This document shows, piece after piece, positions 52,007-61,535 of a stretch of 64,000 nucleotides of DNA. Position numbers and translations under genes: made by a program. The notes beneath the pieces were generated by a model. The model saw only the letters and a list, made by a program, of their open reading frames with translations. It did not search any database and was not told where the DNA came from. How positions within the stretch are numbered: position 1 is the stretch's first letter; every line of letters begins with the position of its first letter. The DNA is taken from contig NZ_JBHUDY010000002.1 in assembly GCF_042678385.1 (NCBI RefSeq), positions 310,001 through 374,000 of the forward strand. Direction: 5' to 3'. Source of the DNA: Sphingomonas_B tabacisoli (GTDB lineage: Bacteria > Pseudomonadota > Alphaproteobacteria > Sphingomonadales > Sphingomonadaceae).

Positions 52007-53404
52007 ATGACAGTGCCTCTCTGGACCTCATCCGATATTGCCCGCGCGGTTTCGGGAACCGCCTCGGCCGACTTCGTCGCCGACGGTGTCGCGTTCGATT
52101 CCCGTGAGGTCGGGCCGGGCGATCTGTTCATCGCGCTGCCGGGCGAGACGACGGACGGTCACCGCTTCGTCGATCAGGCATTCGCGCAAGGGGCGGCGGG
52201 TGCGATCGTTTCTCAACCCGTTCCTCATCCCCATATTCTTGTCGCCGACACGCGGTCGGCGCTGGATGCCCTCGGTGTCGCAGGGAGGGCGCGCACGGCG
52301 GCCAAGACCGTCGGCGTGACGGGATCGGTGGGCAAGACCGGCACGAAGGAGGCGCTGTTCGCAGCGTTCGACCGCATCGCGCCCGGCCATGCCCACCGAT
52401 CGCTGAAAAGCTATAACAACCATACCGGCGTGCCGCTGAGCCTGGCGCGGATGCCGGCGGAGACGCGCTTCGGCGTGTTCGAGATGGGCATGAACCATGC
52501 CGGCGAAATCGCGGCGCTGACCCGGCTCGTCCGCCCGCACATCGCGGTCGTCACCACGATCGCGCCGGCGCATATTGAGATGCTCGGTTCGATCGAGGGA
52601 ATCGCGCGCGCCAAGGCGGAGATTTTCGAGGGGCTCGAGCCGGGCGGGACGGCGGTGGTTCCGTTCGATTCTCCGCAGCGCGACATTCTGGTCGAGGCCG
52701 CCAAGGCGCATGCGGGGCGCATCCTAACCTTCGGGCTCGGCAATGGCGCGGACGTGCGGGCGATGGAGCGAGTGCCGGCGAAGAATGGCGGGACGCTGAT
52801 CACGGTGCAGTTGCCCGACGCCAATCTCACCATGACCATCGGCCAGCCGGGCGAGCATTGGGTGTCGAACGCGCTGGCGGTGATCGCGGCGGTGGAAGCG
52901 GCGGGCGCGGACCTGGCCGTTGCCGGACTTGCGCTGGCCGAGTTGCAGGGCATGGCCGGGCGCGGCGCGCGCGTGCAGGTGAAAGTGCCGGGCGGCGAGG
53001 CGCTGGTGATCGACGAGAGCTACAACGCCAACCCGGCTTCGATGCGGGCGACGCTGAAAGTGCTGGGCGAAGAGCATGCGGTGCGGCGGATCGCCGTGCT
53101 GGGCGCGATGCGCGAGCTGGGCGAGCATGGCCCGCGCTTCCATGCCGAGCTGGCCGAGCCGATCGCTCAGGCGAACGTCGATTTCGCACTGCTCGTCGGC
53201 GAGGAAATGGCGCCGCTCGCGAAAGCGCTTGAGGGGCAGACCGAGTTCGCGCATGTGCCCGCCGCCGCGGCCGCGCTCGATGCCCTGAAAGGGCGGATCG
53301 GCGCCGGCGATGCGGTTCTCATCAAGGCGTCGAACTCCGTGGGGCTGGGCCGGCTGGTCGCACAGCTCACCGCCGGAGAACTGGCGGAGGCGGACGAAGA
53401 CTGA
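52007..53404 (+). CDS. murF: UDP-MurNAc-tripeptide-D-Ala-D-Ala ligase MurF
   Basis: 465 residues. GSVGKTGTKEAL is the ATP loop; EMGMNHAGEIAALTRL and the DESYNANPASM motif are MurF-specific. It completes the pentapeptide. The start lies 1 bp after a palindromic element. mraY starts in its stop codon (TGATG). Confidence 0.95.
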   Translation: MTVPLWTSSDIARAVSGTASADFVADGVAFDSREVGPGDLFIALPGETTDGHRFVDQAFAQGAAGAIVSQPVPHPHILVADTRSALDALGVAGRARTAAKTVGVTGSVGKTGTKEALFAAFDRIAPGHAHRSLKSYNNHTGVPLSLARMPAETRFGVFEMGMNHAGEIAALTRLVRPHIAVVTTIAPAHIEMLGSIEGIARAKAEIFEGLEPGGTAVVPFDSPQRDILVEAAKAHAGRILTFGLGNGADVRAMERVPAKNGGTLITVQLPDANLTMTIGQPGEHWVSNALAVIAAVEAAGADLAVAGLALAELQGMAGRGARVQVKVPGGEALVIDESYNANPASMRATLKVLGEEHAVRRIAVLGAMRELGEHGPRFHAELAEPIAQANVDFALLVGEEMAPLAKALEGQTEFAHVPAAAAALDALKGRIGAGDAVLIKASNSVGLGRLVAQLTAGELAEADED

Positions 53405-54474
53405 TGCTTTATCTGATTGCAGAACAGCTCGGCTTTCCCGGCATCCTGAACCTGATCCGCTATCTGAGCTTCCGCGCCGGCGCGGCGGTGGGGACGGCCC
53501 TGTTCCTGGGCCTGATCATCGGACCGAAGTTCATCGGCTGGCTGCGCCTGCGGCAGGGCAAGGGCCAGCCGATCCGCACCGACGGCCCGCAGACCCACCT
53601 CGCCAAGCGCGGCACGCCGACGATGGGCGGGCTGATGATCCTGACCGCGCTGACCGTCTCGCTGCTGCTCTGGATGGACCCGCGCAATCCATACGTCTGG
53701 GCGTGCCTGGCGGTGACGCTCGGCTTCGGCGCGATCGGGTTCCTCGACGACTGGGATAAGGTGCGAAAGGCGAGCCATGCCGGCGTGTCGGGCAAGGTGC
53801 GGCTGCTGCTGGAGTTCCTGATCGCCGGCGTGGCGGCCTGGCTGATCGTGCGCCACAACGGCGCCAACCTGTGGATCCCGTTCGTGGCCCAGCCGGTCGC
53901 GAACCTGGGGTGGTTCTACATCGCCTTCGCGGCCTTCACGATCGTCGCGTTCGGCAATGCGGTGAACCTGACCGACGGGCTGGACGGGCTCGCCAGCATG
54001 CCCGTGATCATCGCTTCGGTCGCGTTCATGATCATCACCTATCTGGTCGGCAACGCGAAGTTCGCGACGTATCTGGGCATCCCGCATGTGCCGGGAGCGG
54101 GCGACCTGACGATCCTGTGCGGCGCGATCGCGGGGGCGGGCCTTGCCTTCCTGTGGTTCAATGCGCCGCCGGCGGCCGTGTTCATGGGCGATACCGGCAG
54201 CCTCGCGCTGGGCGGGGCGCTGGGGACAATCGCGGTCGTCGCGCACCACGAAATCGTGCTCGGCATCATCGGCGGGCTGTTCGTCGTCGAGGCGTTGTCG
54301 GTCATCATCCAGGTGTTCTTCTACAAGCGCACCGGCAAGCGCGTGTTCCGCATGGCCCCGATCCACCACCATTTCGAGCAATTGGGCTGGAGCGAGCCGA
54401 CCGTCGTCATCCGCTTCTGGATTATCGCCCTGGTGCTGGCGCTGGCCGGCCTGTCGACGCTGAAGGTCAGATGA
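53404..54474 (+). CDS. mraY: phospho-MurNAc-pentapeptide transferase MraY
   Basis: 356 residues, about ten membrane segments. KRGTPTMGG, FLDDWDK, GNAVNLTDGLDGLAS and the HHHFE motif near the end are diagnostic. It makes lipid I at the inner membrane. murD overlaps its stop (ATGA). Confidence 0.97.
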   Translation: MLYLIAEQLGFPGILNLIRYLSFRAGAAVGTALFLGLIIGPKFIGWLRLRQGKGQPIRTDGPQTHLAKRGTPTMGGLMILTALTVSLLLWMDPRNPYVWACLAVTLGFGAIGFLDDWDKVRKASHAGVSGKVRLLLEFLIAGVAAWLIVRHNGANLWIPFVAQPVANLGWFYIAFAAFTIVAFGNAVNLTDGLDGLASMPVIIASVAFMIITYLVGNAKFATYLGIPHVPGAGDLTILCGAIAGAGLAFLWFNAPPAAVFMGDTGSLALGGALGTIAVVAHHEIVLGIIGGLFVVEALSVIIQVFFYKRTGKRVFRMAPIHHHFEQLGWSEPTVVIRFWIIALVLALAGLSTLKVR

Positions 54475-55880
54475 TCACGTCGCGCGCCTGGGCCGGGAAG
54501 AATTACGCCGTGCTGGGGCTGGCGCGGAGCGGGCTGGCGACTGTGGATGCGTTGCTGGCGGCGGGTGCGCAGGTGTGGGCTTGGGATGGGAATGAGGCGG
54601 CTCGGGCCAAAATCCTCCCCGGGACGGGGAGGGGGACCGCGACGCGAAGCGGCGTGGTGGAGGGGGCCTTGGCTCCTGATCCGGCGACGGGCCCCCTCCA
54701 CCAGCCTTCGGCTGGTCCCCCTCCCCGTCCCGGGGAGGATTTGCACATTGCCGATCCCCTCACTCTCGACCTCACCGGCTTCGAGGCGGTCGTCGTTTCC
54801 CCCGGCGTGCCGATTAATCGCCACCCCATCGCCGGCCACGCCAAGCGCTACGGCATGCCGCTGATCGGTGACATCGAGCTGTTCGCGCAGGCGCGGGCCG
54901 AGCTGCCGCCGCACAAGGTGGTCGGCATCACCGGCACCAACGGTAAGTCGACCACCACCGCGCTTGTCACCCATATCCTGAAGACCGCAGGCGTGCCGGC
55001 GCTGATGGGTGGCAATATCGGCCTGCCGATCCTTGCGCAGGATCCGCTGCCCGAAGGCGGCGTCTATGTGCTGGAGCTCTCCAGCTACCAGATCGACCTG
55101 ACCTACACGCTCGATTGCGACGTCGCGGTGCTGCTCAACATCACGCCGGATCATCTGGATCGGTATGAGAGCTTCGACGCGTATGTGGCTTCAAAGGAAA
55201 AGCTCTTCCAAATCCAGAGTGTTGAGCACCATGCGGTGATTTCGGGGGACGATCAGCCCACCGCGCGGATCGCCGCATTACAGGGCGTTTATCGGGCCAA
55301 GGGCAGATGGCATCTCGCTCATGGTGATACGATCACCGACCAGACGCGGTGGCCGTCGCTCCAAGGCCCCCACAACGCGCAGAACGTTGCTGCTGCTGTT
55401 GCTGTTTGCAAAGCGCTTGGTCTCAGTGCGGAGCAGATCGAGCACGGCCTCAGCACCTACCCCGGCCTTCCCCACCGCATGGAGCGCGTCGCCGAGCGCG
55501 GCGGCGTGTTGTTCGTGAACGACAGCAAGGCGACCAATCCGACCTCGACTGCGCCGGCGCTGGCAGCGTTCCCGAAAGTGCGGTGGATTTTGGGCGGGCT
55601 GGCCAAGACCGACGATCTCGATGCCTGCGCGCCGCATTTCGGCCATGTCCGCTCGGCCTATACGATCGGCGAGGCGGGGGCGATGTTTGCGCGGCTGCTC
55701 GAGCCGCACATGCCGGTTGCCGAATGCGGGGTGCTCGACGAGGCAGTGCGGCGCGCCGCCAACGATGCGGAGCCGGGGGACACGGTGCTGCTGTCGCCGG
55801 CGTGCGCGTCGTTCGATCAGTTCAAGGATTATGAGGCGCGCGGGGAGGCTTTCCGCGCCGCCGTGGGGGCGCTTTCATGA
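54471..55880 (+). CDS. murD: UDP-MurNAc-Ala-D-Glu ligase MurD with in-frame repeat insertion
   Basis: 469 residues. NAD-like N-terminal fold (YAVLGLARSGLATVDALL), ATP loop GTNGKSTTTALV, and NDSKATNP are as in MurD. Residues about 47-91 (ILPGTGRGTATRSGVVEGAL and on to PPPRPGED) are encoded by a 131-bp palindromic element inserted in the N-terminal domain without breaking the frame. Without the insert, the length would be the usual 425 or so. Starts and ends with ATGA overlaps. It is an essential gene, so the insert must be tolerated. Confidence 0.94.
   Translation: MITSRAWAGKNYAVLGLARSGLATVDALLAAGAQVWAWDGNEAARAKILPGTGRGTATRSGVVEGALAPDPATGPLHQPSAGPPPRPGEDLHIADPLTLDLTGFEAVVVSPGVPINRHPIAGHAKRYGMPLIGDIELFAQARAELPPHKVVGITGTNGKSTTTALVTHILKTAGVPALMGGNIGLPILAQDPLPEGGVYVLELSSYQIDLTYTLDCDVAVLLNITPDHLDRYESFDAYVASKEKLFQIQSVEHHAVISGDDQPTARIAALQGVYRAKGRWHLAHGDTITDQTRWPSLQGPHNAQNVAAAVAVCKALGLSAEQIEHGLSTYPGLPHRMERVAERGGVLFVNDSKATNPTSTAPALAAFPKVRWILGGLAKTDDLDACAPHFGHVRSAYTIGEAGAMFARLLEPHMPVAECGVLDEAVRRAANDAEPGDTVLLSPACASFDQFKDYEARGEAFRAAVGALS
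54611..54741. repeat. palindromic element inside murD
   Basis: 131 bp with perfect 28-bp terminal inverted repeats (54611-54638 and 54714-54741) starting AATCCTCCCCGGGACGGGG. Each arm is a hairpin; inner arms GGTGGAGGGGGCC and GGCCCCCTCCACC also pair. Same family as 58175-58310. Confidence 0.9.
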
Positions 55881-57076
55881 CCGACACCGCAGCGATCCGC
55901 CGCAAGAAACAGGTGACGCGCCTGGGCCGCGCCGACCGCAGCCCGCTGGGCCTGTGGTTCTGGGAAATCGACCGCGTGCTGCTGATCCTGATCACGGTGC
56001 TGATCTCGATCGGCCTGGTCGCGGTTGCCGCCGCCTCTCCGTCGGCCGCGCATCGCTATTCGGGTGCGGGCGTGTCGTTCGCGCCGCTCCATTATTTCTG
56101 GCGCCAGCTTTTCTGGGTAGCGATCAGCCTGCCGGTGATGCTGTTCGTATCGATGCTGCCGAAAGTCAAGGCGCGCCGCTTCGCGCTTGCCGGCGCCGCA
56201 GTGATGATGGTCGCCCTTGCCGCCGTGCCGCTGATCGGGGTGGAAGTGAACGGCGCGCGGCGCTGGCTCGGCGTCGGCCTTGCCCAGTTCCAGCCGTCCG
56301 AATTCCTCAAGCCATTGTTCGTGGTCAGCCTCGCCTGGCTGCTGAGCCTGCGCCAGCAGGACAAGAGCCTGCCGGTCGTGCCGCTTTCGGGCGCACTGCT
56401 CGGCATCATCGCGATCCTGCTGATGAAGCAGCCGGATTTTGGCCAGACGATCGTGTTCGGCACGATGTGGATGGCGCTGCTGCTGCTCTCCGGCGTGTCC
56501 GGACGGATCATCGGCGGGCTGATCGGCGCCGGCTTCGGCGGGATCGTCGCGGCCTATTTCTTCTATCCCGTCGCGACCACGCGCATCAACAACTTCATCT
56601 ACGGCGACGGCGACACCTATCAGGTGGACAAGGCGCATGCGACGATCACCGGCGGCGGTTTCTTCGGCACCGGCCCCGGCGGCGGGGTCGCCAAGTTCCA
56701 GCTTCCGGAAGCCCATACCGATTACATCTACTCGGTGATCGGCGAGGAATTCGGGCTGATCGCCTGCCTCGCCATTGCGCTCATTTTCCTCGCGATCATC
56801 GTGCGCGTGTTCCTGAAGCTGCTCGATGAGGAAGACGGCTTCACGATGCTCGCCGCCGCCGGCCTGACCACCCAGATCGGGGTGCAGGCGCTGATCAACA
56901 TGGCGGTGAACCTGCAGCTCGCGCCGTCCAAGGGCATGACTTTGCCGCTGATCTCCTATGGCGGATCGTCGATGATCGCGCTGGCGGTGGGCATGGGGCT
57001 CCTGTTGGCCTTCACGCGGCGCAACCCGTACCTCAACCGCTCGCCCTATGTCGTGAAGTGGAACGGCGGGCGATGA
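55877..57076 (+). CDS. ftsW: septal glycosyltransferase FtsW
   Basis: 399 residues of SEDS family with about ten membrane segments. GVEVNGARRWLGVGLAQFQP, PDFGQTIVFG, and the final LPLISYGGSSMIA are typical. It polymerises septal glycan with FtsI. ATGA overlap with murD and murG. Confidence 0.96.
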   Translation: MTDTAAIRRKKQVTRLGRADRSPLGLWFWEIDRVLLILITVLISIGLVAVAAASPSAAHRYSGAGVSFAPLHYFWRQLFWVAISLPVMLFVSMLPKVKARRFALAGAAVMMVALAAVPLIGVEVNGARRWLGVGLAQFQPSEFLKPLFVVSLAWLLSLRQQDKSLPVVPLSGALLGIIAILLMKQPDFGQTIVFGTMWMALLLLSGVSGRIIGGLIGAGFGGIVAAYFFYPVATTRINNFIYGDGDTYQVDKAHATITGGGFFGTGPGGGVAKFQLPEAHTDYIYSVIGEEFGLIACLAIALIFLAIIVRVFLKLLDEEDGFTMLAAAGLTTQIGVQALINMAVNLQLAPSKGMTLPLISYGGSSMIALAVGMGLLLAFTRRNPYLNRSPYVVKWNGGR

Positions 57077-58158
57077 GTCACTTCGTTCTCGCGGCGGGTG
57101 GGACGGGCGGACACATGGTGCCCGCCCATGCGCTTGCCGAGGAATTGCTGAAGCGGGGGCATCAAGTCGCGCTGATCACCAACGAGCGCGGCACGCGCTT
57201 TCCGGGGCTGTTCGGCGGTGTCGACGTGCATGTGCTACCGGCCGGGCGGCTGAGCGGCGGGCCGCTCGGCTGGCTGCGCGCGGGGCGGGCGATCCTGGCG
57301 GGACGCAAGATGGCGCGGCAGCTTTACGATGAGTTCCAGCCGTCGGCTGTGATGGGCTTTGGCGGCTATCCGGCGCTCCCCGCGCTGCTCGCCGCGTTCA
57401 AGGCGAAGATTCCGGCGGCGGTGCATGAGCAGAACGCGGTGCTGGGCCGTGTGAACCGGCTGGTCGCCGGCCGGGTCGCGGCGGTGGCGACGGCCTATCC
57501 CGACGTGCAGCGCGTGCCGGGCAAGGCCGAAGCGAAGGTGCGGCTGATCGGCAATCCGGTGCGCGAGGAAGTGCTGGCGCTTCGCGACAAGCCCTATCCG
57601 GCGCTCGACGAGGACGGCGTGTTCCGGGTGCTGGTGACCGGCGGCAGCCAGGGCGCGACGATCCTGTCGGACGTGGTGCCCGAAGGGCTCGGCATGCTGC
57701 CGCCCGTTTTCCGCACGCGGCTGCAGGTGACGCATCAGGCGCGCGCCGAGGATATCGACCGCGTCCGTGCTGCCTATGCCGGGCATGGCATCCCGGCCGA
57801 GCTCGCGACCTATCTGCCTGACTTGCCGGAGCGGCTGGGCCGGGCGCATCTAGTCATTGCCCGCTCCGGCGCCTCGACCGTGGCTGAGCTGGCGGCGGCA
57901 GGGCGGCCGGCGATCCTAGTGCCGTTCGCGGCGGCGACCGACGATCACCAGACCTTCAACGCGAAGGAACTGGTCGCAGCCGGCGGCGCGCGCTCGATCC
58001 CGCAGAGCCGGTTCACGCCGGTCGAACTCGCCAAGCAGATGCAGAAAATGGGGCTGGACCCTGAAGCCCTCGCCAACGCCGCCCGCCGCGCCAAAAGCTG
58101 CGGCCGCCCCGACGCCGTCCGCGATCTCGCCGATTTGATCGTGGAGATCGGGGCGTGA
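57073..58158 (+). CDS. murG: UDP-GlcNAc transferase MurG
   Basis: 361 residues. LAAGGTGGHMVPAHALAEEL, GGYPALPALLAA, HEQNAVLGR and the donor-site motif ARSGASTVAELAAAGRPAIL are intact. It makes lipid II. Starts in the ftsW stop. Its stop TGA is the first base set of a 12-bp direct repeat linked to a palindromic element. Confidence 0.97.
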   Translation: MSHFVLAAGGTGGHMVPAHALAEELLKRGHQVALITNERGTRFPGLFGGVDVHVLPAGRLSGGPLGWLRAGRAILAGRKMARQLYDEFQPSAVMGFGGYPALPALLAAFKAKIPAAVHEQNAVLGRVNRLVAGRVAAVATAYPDVQRVPGKAEAKVRLIGNPVREEVLALRDKPYPALDEDGVFRVLVTGGSQGATILSDVVPEGLGMLPPVFRTRLQVTHQARAEDIDRVRAAYAGHGIPAELATYLPDLPERLGRAHLVIARSGASTVAELAAAGRPAILVPFAAATDDHQTFNAKELVAAGGARSIPQSRFTPVELAKQMQKMGLDPEALANAARRAKSCGRPDAVRDLADLIVEIGA

Positions 58159-58328
58159 GGGGCGTCGTTTCTCAAATCCTCCCCGGGACGGGGAGGGGGA
58201 CCATGCGCCAGCATGGTGGAGGGGGGTCGTCGCCCGCTCTGTACTTGTCCCCCCGCCCCCTCCACCACGCCGCTACGCGTCGCGGTCCCCCTCCCCGTGC
58301 CGGGGAGGATCAAGAATGAGGGGCGTCG
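58156..58328. repeat. 12-bp direct repeats flanking the murG-murC element
   Basis: TGAGGGGCGTCG occurs at 58156-58167 (starting at the murG stop) and at 58317-58328 (starting in the murC ATG). The palindromic element sits between them. This looks like a target-site duplication. Confidence 0.75.
58175..58310. repeat. palindromic element between murG and murC
   Basis: 136 bp. The left terminal 28 bp are identical to those of the murD element; the right end differs in one or two bases (GTGCC for GTCCC). Inner arms GGTGGAGGGGG and CCCCCTCCACC pair. The centre is unrelated to that of the murD copy. Confidence 0.88.
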
Positions 58329-59722
58329 GCACCGATATCGGGACGATCCATTTCGTCGGCATCGGCGGCATCGGCATGTCGGGCATTGCCGAGGTGATGC
58401 ACAATTTGGGCTATGCAGTGCAGGGCTCGGATGTGTCCGAAGGCTATGCGGTCGAGGGGCTGCGGAGCCGCGGCATCAAGGTGATGATCGGGCACGACGC
58501 GGCAAACGTCGAAGGCGCCGCGGTGGTCGTGGTGTCGACCGCGATCAAGCGCGACAATCCGGAAGTGGCCTACGCTTACGAGCACCGCGTTCCGGTCGTC
58601 CGCCGCGCGGAGATGCTGGCCGAACTGATGCGGCTGAAATCGACCGTCGCCGTCGCCGGCACGCACGGCAAGACGACGACCACCTCGATGATCGCGGCCC
58701 TGCTGGACGCCGGCGGCATCGACGCGACGGTGATCAACGGCGGCATCATCAACAGCTATGGCTCGAACGCGCGGCTGGGCGCGTCGGACTGGATGGTGGT
58801 CGAGGCGGACGAGAGCGACGGCAGCTTTCTGCGGCTCGATGGAACGGTCGCGGTCGTCACCAACATCGATCCCGAGCATCTCGACCACTACGGCACGTTC
58901 GACGACGTCAAGAAGGCGTTCCTGGAGTTCGTGCATAACGTGCCGTTTTACGGCGCAGCGGTAATGTGCCTCGATCATCCCGAAGTGCAGAACATCCTGC
59001 CGCTGATCCGGGACCGGCGCGTCGTCACCTATGGCTTTTCGGCCCAGGCCGATGTGCGCGCGACGTTCGTTGCGCCGGAGGGCGGCGGCAATTGCTTCCA
59101 TGTCGCGATCCGCGGCCGCGACGGCGATGTGCGCGCGATCGAGAATGTGCGGCTGCCGATGCCAGGCAAGCACAATGTCCAGAACGCGCTGGCGGCGATC
59201 GTCGTGGCGGCTGAGCTGGGCGTGGCCGACGATGTGATCCGCGGCGGCTTCGCCAAGTTCGGCGGCGTGAAGCGGCGCTTCACCAAGGTCGGTGAAGCGA
59301 ACGGCGTCACCATCATCGACGATTACGGCCATCACCCGGTCGAGATCCGCGCGGTGCTCTCCGCCGCGCGCGAGGCGGCGCAGGGGCGGGTGATCGCGGT
59401 TTGCCAGCCGCACCGCTATTCGCGCCTTTCGAACCTGCTGACCGAGTTCGAGACGGCCTTCAACGATGCCGATGCCGTCTATGTGGCGCCGGTCTATGCG
59501 GCGGGCGAGGCGCCGATCGCGGGTGTCGATGCGGCCGCCCTGGTCTCCGGCCTGAAAGCGCGCGGGCATCGCGCCGCGGCCGAGATCGCCGACGCGGCGT
59601 CGCTCGCGCGCGAGCTGGCCGGGACTACGCAGCCGGGCGATCTCGTCGTGTGCCTGGGCGCGGGCGACATCACCAAGTGGGCGGCGGGACTGGCGGATGC
59701 GATGGGGAAGGTGGCGGCATGA
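58316..59722 (+). CDS. murC: UDP-MurNAc-L-Ala ligase MurC
   Basis: 468 residues. IHFVGIGGIGMSGIAEVM, GTHGKTTTTSM, EADESDGSFL and DDYGHHPVEI are diagnostic. It adds the first stem residue. Start at 58316 reads MRGVGTDIG; the same bases without the first A occur at the murG stop, suggesting that the original start was a GTG overlapping murG. Stop overlaps murB (ATGA). Confidence 0.97.
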   Translation: MRGVGTDIGTIHFVGIGGIGMSGIAEVMHNLGYAVQGSDVSEGYAVEGLRSRGIKVMIGHDAANVEGAAVVVVSTAIKRDNPEVAYAYEHRVPVVRRAEMLAELMRLKSTVAVAGTHGKTTTTSMIAALLDAGGIDATVINGGIINSYGSNARLGASDWMVVEADESDGSFLRLDGTVAVVTNIDPEHLDHYGTFDDVKKAFLEFVHNVPFYGAAVMCLDHPEVQNILPLIRDRRVVTYGFSAQADVRATFVAPEGGGNCFHVAIRGRDGDVRAIENVRLPMPGKHNVQNALAAIVVAAELGVADDVIRGGFAKFGGVKRRFTKVGEANGVTIIDDYGHHPVEIRAVLSAAREAAQGRVIAVCQPHRYSRLSNLLTEFETAFNDADAVYVAPVYAAGEAPIAGVDAAALVSGLKARGHRAAAEIADAASLARELAGTTQPGDLVVCLGAGDITKWAAGLADAMGKVAA

Positions 59723-60615
59723 GCACGCTCGCCCTTCCCCGCGTGCGCGGCAAGCTGACCGAGCATGCGCCCCTCGCGCCGCTGGTCTGGTTCAAGAGCG
59801 GGGGCGCGGCGGAATGGCTGTTCGAGCCGGCCGATGTGGAGGATCTGTCGGATTTCCTGACAGGGCTCGATCCGCATGTGCCGGTGATGGGCCTCGGCCT
59901 CGGCTCGAACCTGATCGTGCGAGACGGCGGCGTGCCGGGCGTGGTGGTCCGGCTCGGCAAGGCCTTCGCCAAAGTGGACCGGTTGGACGCGACGACGCTG
60001 CGCTGCGGCGGCGGCGCGAGCGGCATTCTCGTGTCGTCGAGCGCGCGCGATGCGGGCATCGGGGGCCTCGAGTTCATGCGCTCGATTCCAGGCACGGTCG
60101 GCGGGTTCGTGCGGATGAACGGCGGCGCCTATGGCCGCGAGGTCAAGGACGTGCTGGTCGAGTGCGAGGTCGTGCTGCGCTCCGGCGCGCGCCAGACGCT
60201 GGCGCTGGACGCGCTGGGCTACACCTATCGGCATAGTGAATTGCCCGAAGGCGCGATCGTGGTCTCCGCGACGTTCCGCGGGCACGAGGCGGAGCCGGCG
60301 GCCGTGCAGGCCGAAATGGACCGCATCGCTGCTGCGCGGGAGGCCTCGCAGCCGCTGCGCTCCAAGACTGGAGGTTCCACCTTCAAGAACCCGCCGGGAC
60401 ATAAGGCCTGGGAAGTGATCGATGCGGCGGGCTGCCGCGGGCTAACCATCGGCGACGCGCAGGTGTCCGAGAAACACTGTAACTTCCTACTGAACCTCGG
60501 CAGCGCGACAAGCGCGGATATCGAAGGGTTGGGCGAAGAAGTCCGCAAGCGCGTCAGGGCGCATTCGGGCGTAGAGCTGGAATGGGAAATCCAGCGCGTG
60601 GGAGTAAATGCGTGA
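59719..60615 (+). CDS. murB: UDP-MurNAc dehydrogenase MurB
   Basis: 298 residues, FAD-binding type I without the long loop. WFKSGGAAEWLF, GLGSNLIVRDGGVPG, IPGTVGGFVRMNGGAYG and GGSTFKNP are conserved. Reduces enolpyruvyl-UDP-GlcNAc. ATGA overlap with murC; GTGA overlap with ddl. Confidence 0.96.
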   Translation: MSTLALPRVRGKLTEHAPLAPLVWFKSGGAAEWLFEPADVEDLSDFLTGLDPHVPVMGLGLGSNLIVRDGGVPGVVVRLGKAFAKVDRLDATTLRCGGGASGILVSSSARDAGIGGLEFMRSIPGTVGGFVRMNGGAYGREVKDVLVECEVVLRSGARQTLALDALGYTYRHSELPEGAIVVSATFRGHEAEPAAVQAEMDRIAAAREASQPLRSKTGGSTFKNPPGHKAWEVIDAAGCRGLTIGDAQVSEKHCNFLLNLGSATSADIEGLGEEVRKRVRAHSGVELEWEIQRVGVNA

Positions 60616-61535
60616 GCCTGCACGTTCTCGTCTTGATGGGCGGTTGGTCGTCCGAGCGCGAAGTATCGCTGATGTCGGGCGCGGGCGTGGCGGACGCGCT
60701 CGAAAGCCTCGGCTATCGCGTGACGCGGCTCGACATGGGGCATGACGTGGCGGTGCGCATTGCCGAGGCGAAGCCGGACCTCGTCTTCAACGCGCTGCAC
60801 GGGACGCCGGGCGAGGACGGGTCGGTGCAGGGCATGCTCGACCTGATGGACGTGAAATATACCCATTCGGGCATGGTCACGTCGGTGATCGCGGTCGACA
60901 AGCAACTCACCAAGCAGGCGCTCGTGCCGCATGGCATCCGCATGCCGGGCGGGCATGTCGTGAAATCGGAAAGCCTGCACTTCGGTGACCCGCTCGCGCG
61001 GCCCTATGTGCTGAAGCCGGTCAATGAAGGTTCGTCGGTCGGCGTCGCGATCGTGACGGCGGAGGGCAATTACGGCGAGCCGATCGGCCGCGACGTGAAG
61101 GGGCCGTGGCAGGAATTCGAGGAACTGCTCGCCGAGCCGTTCATCCGCGGGCGCGAGCTGACCACCGCGGTGCTGGGCGGCCGCGCGCTGGGCGTGACCG
61201 AGCTGAAGCCGAAATCCGGCTTCTACGATTATGACGCGAAATATACCGAGGGCCTGACCGAGCATGTCTGCCCGGCCAACATTCCGCCGGCGATCGCCGA
61301 AGCGTGTCTCGGCATAGCGCTGAAGGCGCACAAACTGCTCGGCTGCAAGGGCGCTTCCCGATCCGATTTCCGCTGGGACGACGAGAAGGGGGTCGAAGGG
61401 CTGTATCTGCTGGAAGTGAACACGCAGCCCGGCATGACGCCCTTGAGCCTCGTCCCGGAACAAGCGCGGCTGATCGGCCTGAGCTATGCCCAACTGGTCG
61501 ATGCGATCGTCAAGGAAGCGATGGGCGATGGCTAG
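60612..61535 (+). CDS. ddl: D-alanine-D-alanine ligase
   Basis: 307 residues. LMGGWSSEREVSLMSG, HGTPGEDGSVQGML, KPVNEGSSVGV and EVNTQPGMTPLSL are typical ATP-grasp Ddl motifs. The GTG at 60612 overlaps the murB stop, with GGAG upstream. It makes the dipeptide used by MurF. Overlaps ftsQ by 8 bp. Confidence 0.96.
   Translation: MSLHVLVLMGGWSSEREVSLMSGAGVADALESLGYRVTRLDMGHDVAVRIAEAKPDLVFNALHGTPGEDGSVQGMLDLMDVKYTHSGMVTSVIAVDKQLTKQALVPHGIRMPGGHVVKSESLHFGDPLARPYVLKPVNEGSSVGVAIVTAEGNYGEPIGRDVKGPWQEFEELLAEPFIRGRELTTAVLGGRALGVTELKPKSGFYDYDAKYTEGLTEHVCPANIPPAIAEACLGIALKAHKLLGCKGASRSDFRWDDEKGVEGLYLLEVNTQPGMTPLSLVPEQARLIGLSYAQLVDAIVKEAMGDG

Noticed and set aside
54600..54750. target-site duplication around the murD element
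   Set aside because: No direct repeat longer than a few bases at the borders.
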